Shown one piece after another: positions 43,053 through 56,100 of a stretch of 64,000 bases of DNA (the stretch's first letter is position 1; every line of letters starts with the position of its first letter). The stretch spans positions 3,218,501 through 3,282,500 of the forward strand of contig NZ_CP012154.1 of the NCBI RefSeq assembly GCF_001187785.1, in the 5' to 3' direction. The notes below the pieces were generated by a model, which ran no database searches, was not told the DNA's origin, and saw only the letters and a program-made list of their open reading frames with translations. The translations under genes and the position numbers were made by a program. Origin of the DNA: Wenzhouxiangella marina (lineage in GTDB: Bacteria; Pseudomonadota; Gammaproteobacteria; Xanthomonadales; Wenzhouxiangellaceae).

Positions 43053-44573
43053 ATGTCCGATTCCGACCGGCAAGACTCATCCTCGTCACTCCTTCGCCAA
43101 GCCCGCCTATTGGCCGGCGCGGCCCTCGGTCTGTGCATCGCACCGGCCTTTGCGGCCATCGGCATCCTGGTCGTCCCCCAGGAGGCCGACGGCGTGCCCG
43201 GCAACAGCGCCACCCAGCATCCCTTCGGCGTCAGCGCCGAATGCTCCGACGGCTTCCGCTTCCAGCAGGTGATCGACGGTGACGTGGTCGGCGGCGCGAA
43301 CATCAGTGGCCTGGCGTTCCGCCTCGATGACGGTCAGGGCGTGTTCGGGCCCCAGACCTACGGCGGCGCGATCATCAAACTGAGCTCGACCCTGCGCGAA
43401 CCCGGCAACCTCAGCACCACCTTCGCCGACAACCCCGGCACCGACGAAACCCTGGTCTTCGCCGGTGATCTGATCCTGCAGGGCAGCGTGGATGCCAACC
43501 CCACCAACCCCTTCGATCTCGACATTCCGATCAACGTGCCCTTTCAGCTGCGCAGCGGCAGCAATCTGCTCATCGACGTGTCCGTCGAGGATTGCCCGCC
43601 CGGCGTCAACAACGTCTTCTTCGACGGGGATACGCGCGATGTCGAGCGCATCTACGCCATGAACCGGAACTCGGCCACCGCCGACGCCCCGGCCACCCCC
43701 GGCGGCCTGGTGACCCTGGTGGTCGTCTCATCACCGCCGCCGACCGCACCCGTGGTGTTCTGCCCGTTCAACAGCGGGGGCACGGGTGACAATCTCAGCA
43801 GAGGCTTCTACGTCAGCAATTTCTCGGCCCCGCGCCTGGACAAGGTTCGACTCAAGTACTACCCGAACACCAGCGGCGTCTACACGATCGAGCTGACGGC
43901 GCGCGAGAACAGCTATGACGGGCGTCTGATCGGCAGTCCGCGTCGCGTGTCCTTCCAGGCCACGGGTGGAACGCCGGTGACGCCGACCTTCGACTTCGGC
44001 GGCGCCTCGGTCACCGAGGGTGCGACGGTCACCTTCAGCCAGACCGTGATCAGCCAGCCCTCCGGCAGCAGCATCTTCTACGACACCGCCTCGGACAGCG
44101 GCGGCTGCGCCGACGTGACCCAGACCAGCGGCACGACCCCTCCGCTCAGCACCTTCCGCCGAAACAGCGCCGGCGTGCAGATCGACGTCGCCACGCGCCT
44201 GCGCGGCCTGGGTGGGAACTGGGCCGTGGTCGACCACAACGGCGAGGGCTTCATGATCGACGTCACCGAAAGCAACCAGCTGGTCGCGATCTGGTTCACC
44301 TACGACGAGTTCGGCGAGCAGATGTGGCTGATCGGCGTGGCCGGCAACTTCAACAGCAATCAGGCCACGATGAAGATGGATCGTCTCAGCGGCCCGGTGT
44401 TCGGACCGGACTTCGATCCGGGCGACCTGATCATCGACACCTGGGGCACGATCACCCTGCGCTTCAACGACTGCCAGACGGGCGAGGTCTACTACAACTC
44501 GATCCAGGGCGATGGCGAAGGCATCTACGACATCGTCAAGGTCTACAACACCGAACAGCAGGTCTGCGACTGA
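43053..44573 (+). CDS. Secreted protein of unknown function with a WFTYDxxGxQxWL-type C-terminal domain
   Basis: 506 residues. A GGGAGCAGAAT ribosome-binding stretch precedes the ATG. The signal peptide is long, with a hydrophilic N-region (MSDSDRQDSSSSLLRQAR) and cleavage near AFAAI. The middle third is beta-rich with paired cysteines (AECSDG, VEDCPPG). The C-terminal 120 residues include GNWAVVDHNGEGFMIDV, VAIWFTYDEFGEQMWLIGV, ATMKMDRLSGP and TLRFNDCQTGEVYY, a domain repeated in many secreted Xanthomonadales proteins. It lacks the FxDRF tag found on four neighbours. No enzyme motif seen. Confidence 0.75.
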   Translation: MSDSDRQDSSSSLLRQARLLAGAALGLCIAPAFAAIGILVVPQEADGVPGNSATQHPFGVSAECSDGFRFQQVIDGDVVGGANISGLAFRLDDGQGVFGPQTYGGAIIKLSSTLREPGNLSTTFADNPGTDETLVFAGDLILQGSVDANPTNPFDLDIPINVPFQLRSGSNLLIDVSVEDCPPGVNNVFFDGDTRDVERIYAMNRNSATADAPATPGGLVTLVVVSSPPPTAPVVFCPFNSGGTGDNLSRGFYVSNFSAPRLDKVRLKYYPNTSGVYTIELTARENSYDGRLIGSPRRVSFQATGGTPVTPTFDFGGASVTEGATVTFSQTVISQPSGSSIFYDTASDSGGCADVTQTSGTTPPLSTFRRNSAGVQIDVATRLRGLGGNWAVVDHNGEGFMIDVTESNQLVAIWFTYDEFGEQMWLIGVAGNFNSNQATMKMDRLSGPVFGPDFDPGDLIIDTWGTITLRFNDCQTGEVYYNSIQGDGEGIYDIVKVYNTEQQVCD

Positions 44574-44581
44574 TGGAACCA

Positions 44582-44612
44582 CACCCGGCGTGCGCCCTCC
44601 GCACGCCGGGTG
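44582..44612. terminator. Bidirectional hairpin between convergent genes
   Basis: A perfect 13-bp stem (CACCCGGCGTGCG against CGCACGCCGGGTG) with loop CCCTC lies between the stop of the secreted protein and that of the aminopeptidase. There is no T-run, but position and strength suit a shared terminator. Confidence 0.7.
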
Positions 44613-44624
44613 CTGGCTCCCGGA

Positions 44625-46526
44625 TTACTGCTCCAGGCCCAGAGCGCGCTCGGCGGCCTGACGGGTCAGCGGGTGGTAAGCCGGGCGAGCGCGTTGATAC
44701 ACCTCGATCGCCCAGTCGTGGCCCCAGGGGCTGGCGGCCAGGGCCGTGTACAGGGGCCGGGTGAACTTGTTGCGCCCGACTTCGAGCAGGAAGGACTCCA
44801 AACGCTCGATGCCCGGCGCGTACTCGGCCTCGATGCTCCGCTGCAGCCACAGGTAGAGAATCTCGACGTTGCTCGAGGCGGTCAGGCCGAAGGCTGCGTC
44901 CATCGCCGCCATGGTGTCGGCGTCGAGCGCCCCTTCCAGACCCGACAGAAAGTGCAGCCATTCGTACACGGACCAGTCATCGGTCGGCAATTCGGTAAGC
45001 TCGACCTCGCCGGCCTGCCAGCGCTCACGCCATTGATCGACGGTGGCCAGGGCATCGGACTCGGGGGCCACGGCGAAATCCGGCAGGCCCGGCTCGTAGA
45101 GCCAGGCATCGACTTCGGCCAGGGTGAGCGCACCGGGATGGGTCTGGATCAGGTGCGTGTTCAGGTAGTCACGGAAGGTCTCCGTGTCGATCGACTCGAA
45201 GGCGAATTCGTCGAAGTACTGACGCAGGAACACGTCCAGATCCTCCCGTCCGACCCGGTGCTCGAGCCAGTCGAGGAAGAAGCGGCCCATGTCGTAGGGC
45301 ACGCTGATGAAGGCACCCTCGGGGTCACGATCGCTCAGGTCGCGGACCAGCTGACGGTCGCGTTCTTCCAGGGCGGGCAGATCGGCGACCAGGCCGTCCC
45401 AGTCCAGGCGCGCCAGCATGGCGACGATCTCGGGCGAGTAGATCGCCTCCATGATGCGGGCTTCGAAGTAGACCGTGAAGCCCTCGTTCAACCACAGATC
45501 GCGCCAGGCGGAGTTGGTGACCAGATTGCCCGACCAGCTATGCGCCAGCTCGTGGGCCACCAGGGCCAGCAGACTGCCGTCGCCGGCGATGATCGTCGGC
45601 GTGACGTAGCTCAGGCGCGGATTCTCCATGCCGCCGAAGGGAAAGCTGGGCGGCAGCACCAGCAGGTCGTAGCGGCCCCAGCGGTACTCGCCGTAGAGCG
45701 CCTCGCCGATATCGATCATGTCCTCGAGCTGGTGGAACTCGGCGGCCGCCCGCTCGATCCAGTCCGGCTCGGCGTAGACGCCGCTGCGCGGCCCGATTTC
45801 CGCGAATTCGAGATCACCGATGGCGATCGCCATCAGGTAGGAGGGCACCGGCTGCGGCATGGTGAAACGGTATTCGCCACTGGCGTTGCGCTCGGTCGGA
45901 TTGCCATCGGCGCCCATCACGACCATCAGATCGCGCGGCGCGCGCACGGTGGCTTCGAAGTTGTAGCGAACGGCCGGCGTGTCCTGCAGGGGCACCCAGG
46001 TGCGGGCGTAGTGCGGCTGGCTCTGGGAGAACATGAAGGGCTTGCCGGAACTGGTCTGGTTGGCATCCAGCCACTGCAGGCCGAAGGCCTCGGGCGAGCT
46101 GCTGTAGTCGATGCGAACCTGGTCCACCCCCTGCGGCAGCATGATCACCAGCGGTCGGCCCAGATGCCCCCGATCGGCGCCCAGGCGCCAGGACACGGGC
46201 AGGTACTGCCCTTCCGGATCGACCACGGTCACGTCCTGGATGTCGAGATCGCGCGTATCGAGGACCAGGCGCTGGTGGTCCGGATCGAGTCGCTCCAGAT
46301 CCAGCAGCACGTGGCCGCTGAGCGTGCGCGCGTCCATGTCGGCGTCCAGATCCAGGCTCATGTGGCGAATACGCACTTTTTCGTATTCGGCAAAGCTGTG
46401 CGGATCGCTGCCCAGTTCGACGCGCATCTCGGGCGTCGGCGTCAGCGGCACGGGCGGGGCTTCGTTCTGGCAGGCGCTCAGGCCGAGCGCCATCATGGCC
46501 AACAGGGCAATGCGGGAAATCGTCAT
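44625..46526 (-). CDS. M1-family aminopeptidase lipoprotein (leukotriene A4 hydrolase-like)
   Basis: 633 residues from the ATG at 46526, which starts a lipoprotein signal (ALLAMMALGLSAC, lipobox Cys19). The N-terminal beta domain is followed by the exopeptidase motif GGMENPRLS and the zinc site HELAHSWSGN with a downstream glutamate in NEGFTVYFEARI. The C-terminal helical domain resembles the armadillo part of LTA4 hydrolases and ends LTRQAAERALGLEQ. It is expected to trim N-terminal residues of peptides at the periplasmic face of a membrane. It differs from PepN (870 residues) by lacking the long C-terminal domain. Confidence 0.93.
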   Translation of the reverse strand: MTISRIALLAMMALGLSACQNEAPPVPLTPTPEMRVELGSDPHSFAEYEKVRIRHMSLDLDADMDARTLSGHVLLDLERLDPDHQRLVLDTRDLDIQDVTVVDPEGQYLPVSWRLGADRGHLGRPLVIMLPQGVDQVRIDYSSSPEAFGLQWLDANQTSSGKPFMFSQSQPHYARTWVPLQDTPAVRYNFEATVRAPRDLMVVMGADGNPTERNASGEYRFTMPQPVPSYLMAIAIGDLEFAEIGPRSGVYAEPDWIERAAAEFHQLEDMIDIGEALYGEYRWGRYDLLVLPPSFPFGGMENPRLSYVTPTIIAGDGSLLALVAHELAHSWSGNLVTNSAWRDLWLNEGFTVYFEARIMEAIYSPEIVAMLARLDWDGLVADLPALEERDRQLVRDLSDRDPEGAFISVPYDMGRFFLDWLEHRVGREDLDVFLRQYFDEFAFESIDTETFRDYLNTHLIQTHPGALTLAEVDAWLYEPGLPDFAVAPESDALATVDQWRERWQAGEVELTELPTDDWSVYEWLHFLSGLEGALDADTMAAMDAAFGLTASSNVEILYLWLQRSIEAEYAPGIERLESFLLEVGRNKFTRPLYTALAASPWGHDWAIEVYQRARPAYHPLTRQAAERALGLEQ

Positions 46527-46605
46527 GGTCTTGTTCCTGTGCAGGTCGATCCAGGCCCGGCGGCGGGGCCATTGATTGGAGTCAGGGATAAGGGGCCAGG
46601 CAGGG

Positions 46606-49527
<2,922 letters not shown>

Positions 49528-49630
49528 TCGACCGAGTCGATTTCCTACCCCTGAGCGGGCCATTGCGACGACGACGGCAGGGCCGGCCCGGTCGACAATT
49601 CCGAGCAAGCCCCAAGCTCGGACCCCCCAC

Positions 49631-51118
49631 ATGCCCCTGGCCACCGTTCACTCCCGCGCCCAGATCGGGATCGCAGCGCCGCCGATCTGGGTCGAGGTCA
49701 ACCTCGGCCCCGGCCTGCCCGGCTTCGGCATCGTCGGTCTGCCGGAAACCGCCGTGCGCGAGAGCAAGGACCGGGTACGCGCGGCGATGGACAACGGCGG
49801 CTTCAAGAAGCCGAGCTGGAAGATCACCGTCTCCCTGGCCCCGGCCGACCTGCCCAAGGAGGGCGCGCGCTTCGATCTACCCATCGCCCTGGGCGTGCTG
49901 GCCGCCTCGGGCCAGGTCAACGGCGACCGGCTGGAGGACTGGGAATGCCTCGGCGAGCTGTCCCTCAACGGCGAGCTGCGCGCGGTCAAGGGCGCCCTGC
50001 CGGCGGCCCTGGCCGCGCGTGAATCGGGTCGCCGGCTGATCCTGCCCCGGGCCAACGGCGTCGAAGCCGGCCTGGTCGAGGGCGCGGACGTTCGCCTGGC
50101 CGACCAGCTGGCCGACGTGGTCGCGGCGATCAATGGCCAGATCGAGCTCGACCGGCCGCCGCCCCCGTCGACCGAGACCATCGATACGGGGCCGGACCTG
50201 TCCGAGGTGCTCGGCCAGTCGCGCGCCCGCCGCGCCCTGGAGATCTGCGCCGCCGGCGGACACAACCTGCTCTTTCTCGGCCCACCCGGAACGGGCAAGA
50301 CCCTGCTGGCCTCGCGCCTGCCGGGCATCCTGCCGCCGATGGGCGAGGACGAGGCCCTGGAAGCGGCAGCCATCGCCTCGGTGGCGGGCCTGGGCCTGGA
50401 CACCGCGCGCTGGCGCGAGCGGCCCTTCCGCTGCCCGCACCACACGGCCTCGGGCGTGGCCCTGGTCGGCGGCGGCTCGCGACCGCGACCGGGGGAGATC
50501 TCCCTGGCCCACGGCGGCGTCCTGTTCCTCGACGAGCTGCCCGAGTACAGTCGGCACGTCCTCGAAGTGCTGCGCGAACCTCTGGAGTCGGGCCGGATCA
50601 TGATTTCCCGCGCCGCCCTGCAGGCCGAGTTTCCGGCCCGTTTTCAACTCGTCGCCGCGATGAACCCCTGCCCCTGCGGCTACCAGGGCGACCCCTCGGG
50701 GCGCTGCGCCTGCACGCCGGACCAGATCCGCCGCTATCGCGATCGGGTCTCCGGCCCGCTGCTCGATCGCATCGACCTGCAGGTGGAAGTCCCACGACAA
50801 TCCCTGAGCGGGCTCGAGCCCGGCGAGCCGTCCAGTGCCGTTCGAGCGCGGGTGATCGCCGCCCGCGCCCGCCAGGCCGAACGTGGCACGAACAATGCCG
50901 GACTGGGGGTCAAGGGCGTGCGTACCCATTGCCAGTTGGCATCGGAACAGGAACGCCTGCTCGAGGCGGCCTGCGAGCGCCTGCAGCTCTCGGCCCGCGC
51001 CCACCACCGCATCCTGCGCGTGGCACGCACCATCGCCGACCTCGACGAGGCCGAATCGATCGGGCCGGCCCACCTGAGCGAAGCGATCGGTTACCGCCAG
51101 CTCGAGCGCCGCAACTGA
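49631..51118 (+). CDS. comM: ComM/YifB family AAA+ helicase (Mg-chelatase-like)
   Basis: 495 residues. N-terminal ChlI domain (EVNLGPGLPGFGIVGLPETAVRES is the family block), AAA+ core with Walker A LGPPGTGKTLLASRL and Walker B GVLFLDELPE, a zinc-like cluster NPCPCGYQGDPSGRCAC, and the C-terminal Mg-chelatase domain with LSARAHHRILRVARTIADL. ComM is a hexameric helicase driving branch migration of integrated ssDNA in natural transformation. Its presence with type IV pilus retraction genes in the window suits DNA uptake. Confidence 0.96.
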   Translation: MPLATVHSRAQIGIAAPPIWVEVNLGPGLPGFGIVGLPETAVRESKDRVRAAMDNGGFKKPSWKITVSLAPADLPKEGARFDLPIALGVLAASGQVNGDRLEDWECLGELSLNGELRAVKGALPAALAARESGRRLILPRANGVEAGLVEGADVRLADQLADVVAAINGQIELDRPPPPSTETIDTGPDLSEVLGQSRARRALEICAAGGHNLLFLGPPGTGKTLLASRLPGILPPMGEDEALEAAAIASVAGLGLDTARWRERPFRCPHHTASGVALVGGGSRPRPGEISLAHGGVLFLDELPEYSRHVLEVLREPLESGRIMISRAALQAEFPARFQLVAAMNPCPCGYQGDPSGRCACTPDQIRRYRDRVSGPLLDRIDLQVEVPRQSLSGLEPGEPSSAVRARVIAARARQAERGTNNAGLGVKGVRTHCQLASEQERLLEAACERLQLSARAHHRILRVARTIADLDEAESIGPAHLSEAIGYRQLERRN

Positions 51119-51214
51119 GCGCGGATTCCGAACGGTTTCGCAACGATTCCTTTACCCGGGACTCGGGGCCAGGCGGTAGCATGTAGCCATGACTCTTCGG
51201 GCGCTGGCGTCGAC

Positions 51215-53128
51215 TTGAATCGCGCACCTTTCAGACCGCTGTTGGTGCTGCTGGCCCTATTGGCCAGCGGACCCGGCCTGGCCGATCGCCTGGAAACGGT
51301 GATCGAAGGCGTCGACGGCGCCCTGCTGAGCAATGTGCGCGCCCATCTCGGCCTGGTCGCTGCCGAGCGCCTCGACCCCCTGTCGGTCTGGCGATTGCGT
51401 CAGCTGTCCAGCGAAGCCCGTCAGGAAATCCGCGATGCTCTCCAGCCCTTCGGCTACTACCAGCCGCGCATCGAGGTGCGGCTGGAAGCACTCGACCAGG
51501 AGGGCCACTGGCGGGCATCGATCCGGATCGATCCGGGCCAGGCCACGACGGTGCGAGAACTCGACATCGAAATCCTCGGCGAGGGCCGCGCGGATCCGGC
51601 GCTGATCGCCTGGCAGGAGGCCTGGCCCCTGGGCCCGGAACAGCGCCTGATCCACGCCGACTTCGAGCGGGCCTGGCAGGACCTGGTGCAACTGGCCGAG
51701 CAGCGCGGCTACTTCGACGCGCAGTTTCTCCAGCGCCAGGTCGTGGTCGATCCGGATCGGGCCAGGGCCGACGTCAGCCTCCACTTCGACACCGGCCGGC
51801 GCTACCGCTTCGCCGGCTACGACAGCGAAGGCCACCCCTTCTCCGAGCGCCTGATCCGTCGCCTCAGCATCCTCGAGCCGGGGGAGCCCTACACGCGCGA
51901 ACGCGTCGATGAACAGCGCGAAGTCCTGGTGCGGTCCGGCCTGTTCCAGCGCGTGGTGGTGGAAGAGGATCGGCTGGCCGACAGCGAGGACCTGCGTCTG
52001 CATTACCAGCTCGAAGCCAGACCCCGCGATTCCTATCGCGCCACGCTGGGCTTCGGCACCGACACGGGCGCGCGCCTGCAGCTGGGCTGGATCCGGCACT
52101 ATCTGTCCAGCCGCGGCAACCGTCTGGACCTGGGCTTCGGCGCCCAACAGAAGGACAGCGAATTCGTCTTCCGCGGCAACTACTTCCATCCGCGCGGCAG
52201 CCAGCCCTTCGATTTCTGGACCGCGGGCGTGGTGTTCCGTCGCGAACAGGACGACTTCCGCTTCATCGACGAAAACCGGATCGAACCGGTGTTCGACAGC
52301 TTCAGCGGCCGTCGCGAGCAGGCCGAGCTCATCTTCGGACGCCTGCAGGAACGGCCGGCGCCCTTCGAGGGCGTCAGTCCGATCGAAGAGCGCCTGTTCG
52401 TGTCGATCCTGAACGAGCGCTTCGACGCGCTGCGGGAGCGGCGATTCAGCACCGAGAACCAGGCGCTCTTCGACGCCTACCCCGAGCTCGAGCCCTTCCT
52501 CCAGAATGAAACCCAGACCGTGGCCCTGGGCGCCAGCTGGCGCTTGTTCAACGTCTCCGGGACGGGCTTCGAGGCCGAGGGACAGGTCATCGATGCACGC
52601 ATCACCGGGGCCAGCGAAACCCTCGGCTCGGACGTCAGCTTCCTGCAGGGCTACATCGGCGCACGCTGGCACCGGCTGTTCGGCGATCGCCACAAGCTCC
52701 TGCTTCGCGCCGAGGCCGGCTACACGGAAGCGGCCACGGAGACCCTGGACCTGAGCCTGGACGATCGGACGCTGCGCCTGTCGATCACGGAACTGCCCGA
52801 GCGCTACCGCTTCAAGACCGGCGGCGATCGCACCATTCGCGGCTACGCCTTCGAGGCGCTCAGCACCAACCGCAACGGTGGCAACCACCTGCTGGCCGCC
52901 AGCGCCGAGTACGAGTACCGGGTGGCCGAGAACTGGTCGCTGGCCGCCTTCTACGACATCGGCAATGCCTTCAACGATATCGACCAGCTCGAGCTCAAGC
53001 GGGGCGTCGGAGCGGGCTTTCGATTCTATACACTGATCGGCCCGATCCAGGTCGATCTGGCCCGGGCCCTGGATGATGTCGACAAGCCGTTGCGGCTCCA
53101 TCTGACCATCGGTACCCGATTGCTATGA
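51215..53128 (+). CDS. tamA: Translocation and assembly module subunit TamA, TTG start
   Basis: 637 residues. Outer-membrane Omp85-family protein with three POTRA domains (about 25-270) and a 16-strand barrel; the barrel has GVVFRREQDDF, TIRGYAFEALS (the RGY/F motif of Omp85), AFYDIGNAFNDID and the terminal LHLTIGTRLL. A signal peptide (MNRAPFRPLLVLLALLASG) starts exactly at the TTG at 51215. An out-of-frame ATG at 51189 ends after nine codons (TGA at 51216), so TTG is the best start. It overlaps tamB by four bases, showing coupling. TamA and TamB support membrane insertion and lipid transport. Confidence 0.93.
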   Translation: MNRAPFRPLLVLLALLASGPGLADRLETVIEGVDGALLSNVRAHLGLVAAERLDPLSVWRLRQLSSEARQEIRDALQPFGYYQPRIEVRLEALDQEGHWRASIRIDPGQATTVRELDIEILGEGRADPALIAWQEAWPLGPEQRLIHADFERAWQDLVQLAEQRGYFDAQFLQRQVVVDPDRARADVSLHFDTGRRYRFAGYDSEGHPFSERLIRRLSILEPGEPYTRERVDEQREVLVRSGLFQRVVVEEDRLADSEDLRLHYQLEARPRDSYRATLGFGTDTGARLQLGWIRHYLSSRGNRLDLGFGAQQKDSEFVFRGNYFHPRGSQPFDFWTAGVVFRREQDDFRFIDENRIEPVFDSFSGRREQAELIFGRLQERPAPFEGVSPIEERLFVSILNERFDALRERRFSTENQALFDAYPELEPFLQNETQTVALGASWRLFNVSGTGFEAEGQVIDARITGASETLGSDVSFLQGYIGARWHRLFGDRHKLLLRAEAGYTEAATETLDLSLDDRTLRLSITELPERYRFKTGGDRTIRGYAFEALSTNRNGGNHLLAASAEYEYRVAENWSLAAFYDIGNAFNDIDQLELKRGVGAGFRFYTLIGPIQVDLARALDDVDKPLRLHLTIGTRLL

Positions 53129-56100
53129 CTGCCAAGCGCGACACCGCCAAGCCAGCTGCCAGCCAGTCCGGGCGCCCGAGACGGCGCTGGCCGCGCCGCC
53201 TGGCACTGGGACTGTTGCTGGGCCTGAGCCTGATCCTGCTCGCGGCCAGCGGCGGCCTGTACTGGCTGACCCGCACCGAGGCCGGCGCCCGCTTCGCCCT
53301 GGGCCAGGCGCAGGGCGCGGTCCCGGGCCTGGCCTGGGCCGGCGCCGAGGGCAACCTGCGCGATGGCCTTCGCCTCACCGGCTTCGTCTTCGAACAGGCC
53401 GGCACCCGGGTCGCTGCCGGCCAAGTGGTGCTGGCGGCCCGGCTGCGCCTGTTCGGCGGCATGCAGCTGCGGATCGAAGGACTCACCGTCAGCGACCTCG
53501 ATATCGAGCTGCCACCACCAGACGAGCAGGACGAACCACCGTCACCGATCGAACTGCCCGACCTGAGCAGCCCGATTCCGGTCATCGTCGAGTCCATCCG
53601 CATCCAGAACGCAGCGCTGCGAGCGCACGGGGACACCGACGCACTCCTTCGGCTCGACACGTTGGAGTTGGCCGGTGAGTACTTCGACGAGCTTCGCATC
53701 GAGCGCTTCACGGCCGAATTGCTCGAAGGGACCATCGGTCTTCGCGGCCAGGCGGAACTCGCGCCGCCCCATCGCCTGGGTCTGCAGCTCGATGCCGAGG
53801 CCCGGCTGCCGGAACAGCCGGCGCATCGCCTCGGCCTGCGCATCGACGGCCCCCTGGACCGGCTGCGCTTCGACCTCACCAGCGAAGGCCCCTTGAGCCT
53901 GTCAGGACCGATCGAGGTCCGCGGCCTGCCGGGGCTGCCGTCGGCCTCGCTCGAGCTCGTCGGCCACCTCGGCGACTGGCCCGGCCTGGCCTACTCGGTC
54001 CCGGAACTGGCCCTGAGCGCCAGCGGCTCGATGGGCGACTGGCAGGCCCGCCTCGACACCCGCATCGAGGGCCCGGAGCTGCCGGACAACCGCATCGCCA
54101 TCGACGCCCGCGGCGATGCCACGGAGGCCCGGCTCGACGCACTCCGGGTCGAGACCCTCGACGGTCTGATTCTGGCCAGCGGGCGAATCGGCTGGATCGA
54201 TGCGCTCAGCGCCGAGCTGACCGTCACCCTCGACCAGCTGGACTTCAGCTCGCGCTATCCGGAGCTGCCCGCACAGGCCCGCCTGAACGGCGCGCTCAGC
54301 CTGAGCCTCGCCGATCAGGCGATCCGCCTCGACTCCCTGGCCCTGCAGGCACCGCCGACCACGCTCAGCGTGCTGGGCAGCGGCCGCTACGATCCGGCCA
54401 GCGACGACCTGGCCCTCGATCTGATCTGGCAGGACTTCAACTGGCCACCGGTCAGCAATGGCGAGCCCGCCCTGATCTCCAGCGAACGCGGCGAAGCCCG
54501 CCTGAGCGGCCGCCTGAGTGACTGGCGCGCCGAGCTCGAGGCCCTGCTGCAGCTGCCCGACCAGCCCCAGGCCAGCATCGAGGCCCGCCTGCAGGGTGAC
54601 CTCGACAGCGCCGTGGTCGAGACCCTGGACTTCGACGCAGCCGGGGCCGGCCGTGCCCGCCTCGATGGAGCGTTCAGCTGGCAGGATGGCCTGCGCGGCC
54701 AGGCCGCAGCGCAGCTGATCGACCTCGACCCCTCCGAGTTCATCCAGCAGCTGCCTGGCCGGGTCTCCGGCCGCTTCGATCTGACCCTGGCCAGCGCCGA
54801 GGATTTCACCCTCGCCATCGAGGAGCTCGGCGGTACGCTGCGCGGCCAGGCCCTGAGCGGCGAAGGCAGGATTCGCTGGCGGGCCCAGGCACCCCAGGCC
54901 GGGCGCCTGACCCTGGCCCTGGGTGAGAACGACATCGAGCTCGACAGCGCCGACGGCGAACGCTGGGCCTTCACTGCCCGCGGCAACGCCCTCGGTCAGC
55001 TCTGGCCCGGTCTGTCCGGGGTGCTCGAGGCCAGCGGCGAGATCCTGCCCGCCACTGGCGAACTGAGCCTGAACGGGCGAGTCCGGGATGGCGGCCTGCA
55101 CGACGTCACCCTGCGCGAACTCGACCTCGATGCCGAGCTGCGCTGGCAGGCGCCGACTCATGCGAACGTACGCCTGGTCCTGCAGGACCTGGATCTCAAC
55201 CCCTGGGAGCGCATCGAGCAGCTCGAACTCAATCTGAACGGACGCTGCCGGGCCCATCGCTTCGATCTGGGCTTCAGCGCGCAGCGCGCCAGCCTCGACC
55301 TGGCCGGCCAGGGCCAGTGGCCCGAGTGCTTTCGCGGCGGCCAGCGCTGGGACGCGGCGATCGAACGCCTGTTCATCGGCGACACCCTGGCCGGCGACTG
55401 GCAGCTCGACCAGGTCCTTCGCCTGGTGATGGAAAACCGCATCGTCGACATCGAGCCGGCCTGCCTCGCGGCCGCCGGACCCGAGCCCGGGCAGCTGTGC
55501 CTGGAGTCAGCGCGCCTGGCGCCGACCGGCGAGGCCTCGCGGGCGAGGATCCGCCTGGCCGAAGTGCCGCTCGATCTCCTGCTGCTGCCTCTGGACCCGA
55601 CGGTCAGCCTGAGCAGCCAGCTGGCCGGCGAACTGGAGGCCGGCTGGACCCTCGGTGCCGGCCTCGACCGACTCGGCGGACAGCTGAACGTCGATGCCGG
55701 CGTGATCACGCCCCTGGGGGCCGAGGCGGCGCTGTTGAGCATCGACGGCGCCCGCCTGGATCTGCAGCCGAGCAACGGGGGTGTACTGGCCCGCTTCGAG
55801 ACGCGCTTCGAGGGCCAGAGTCAGCTGAACGCGACGATCGGCATCGACGATCTTCGCGATCCCGGACAATCCACGCTCAACGGTGAACTGGCGCTCGAAC
55901 TGCCCGACATCGGCGTGTTCAACCGCGCCCTGTCCGAGTTCGACGAGCTCCATGGCCGCCTGGAAGGAAGGATGGCCCTGCGCGGGCGCCTGGCCGCGCC
56001 GGAACTCGATGGCCAGGCCCGACTGATCGATGGCGCCGTCCGCCACGCGCCCCTGGGTCTCGACGTCCGCAACATCGAACTGAACATCGACGGCAGCCAG

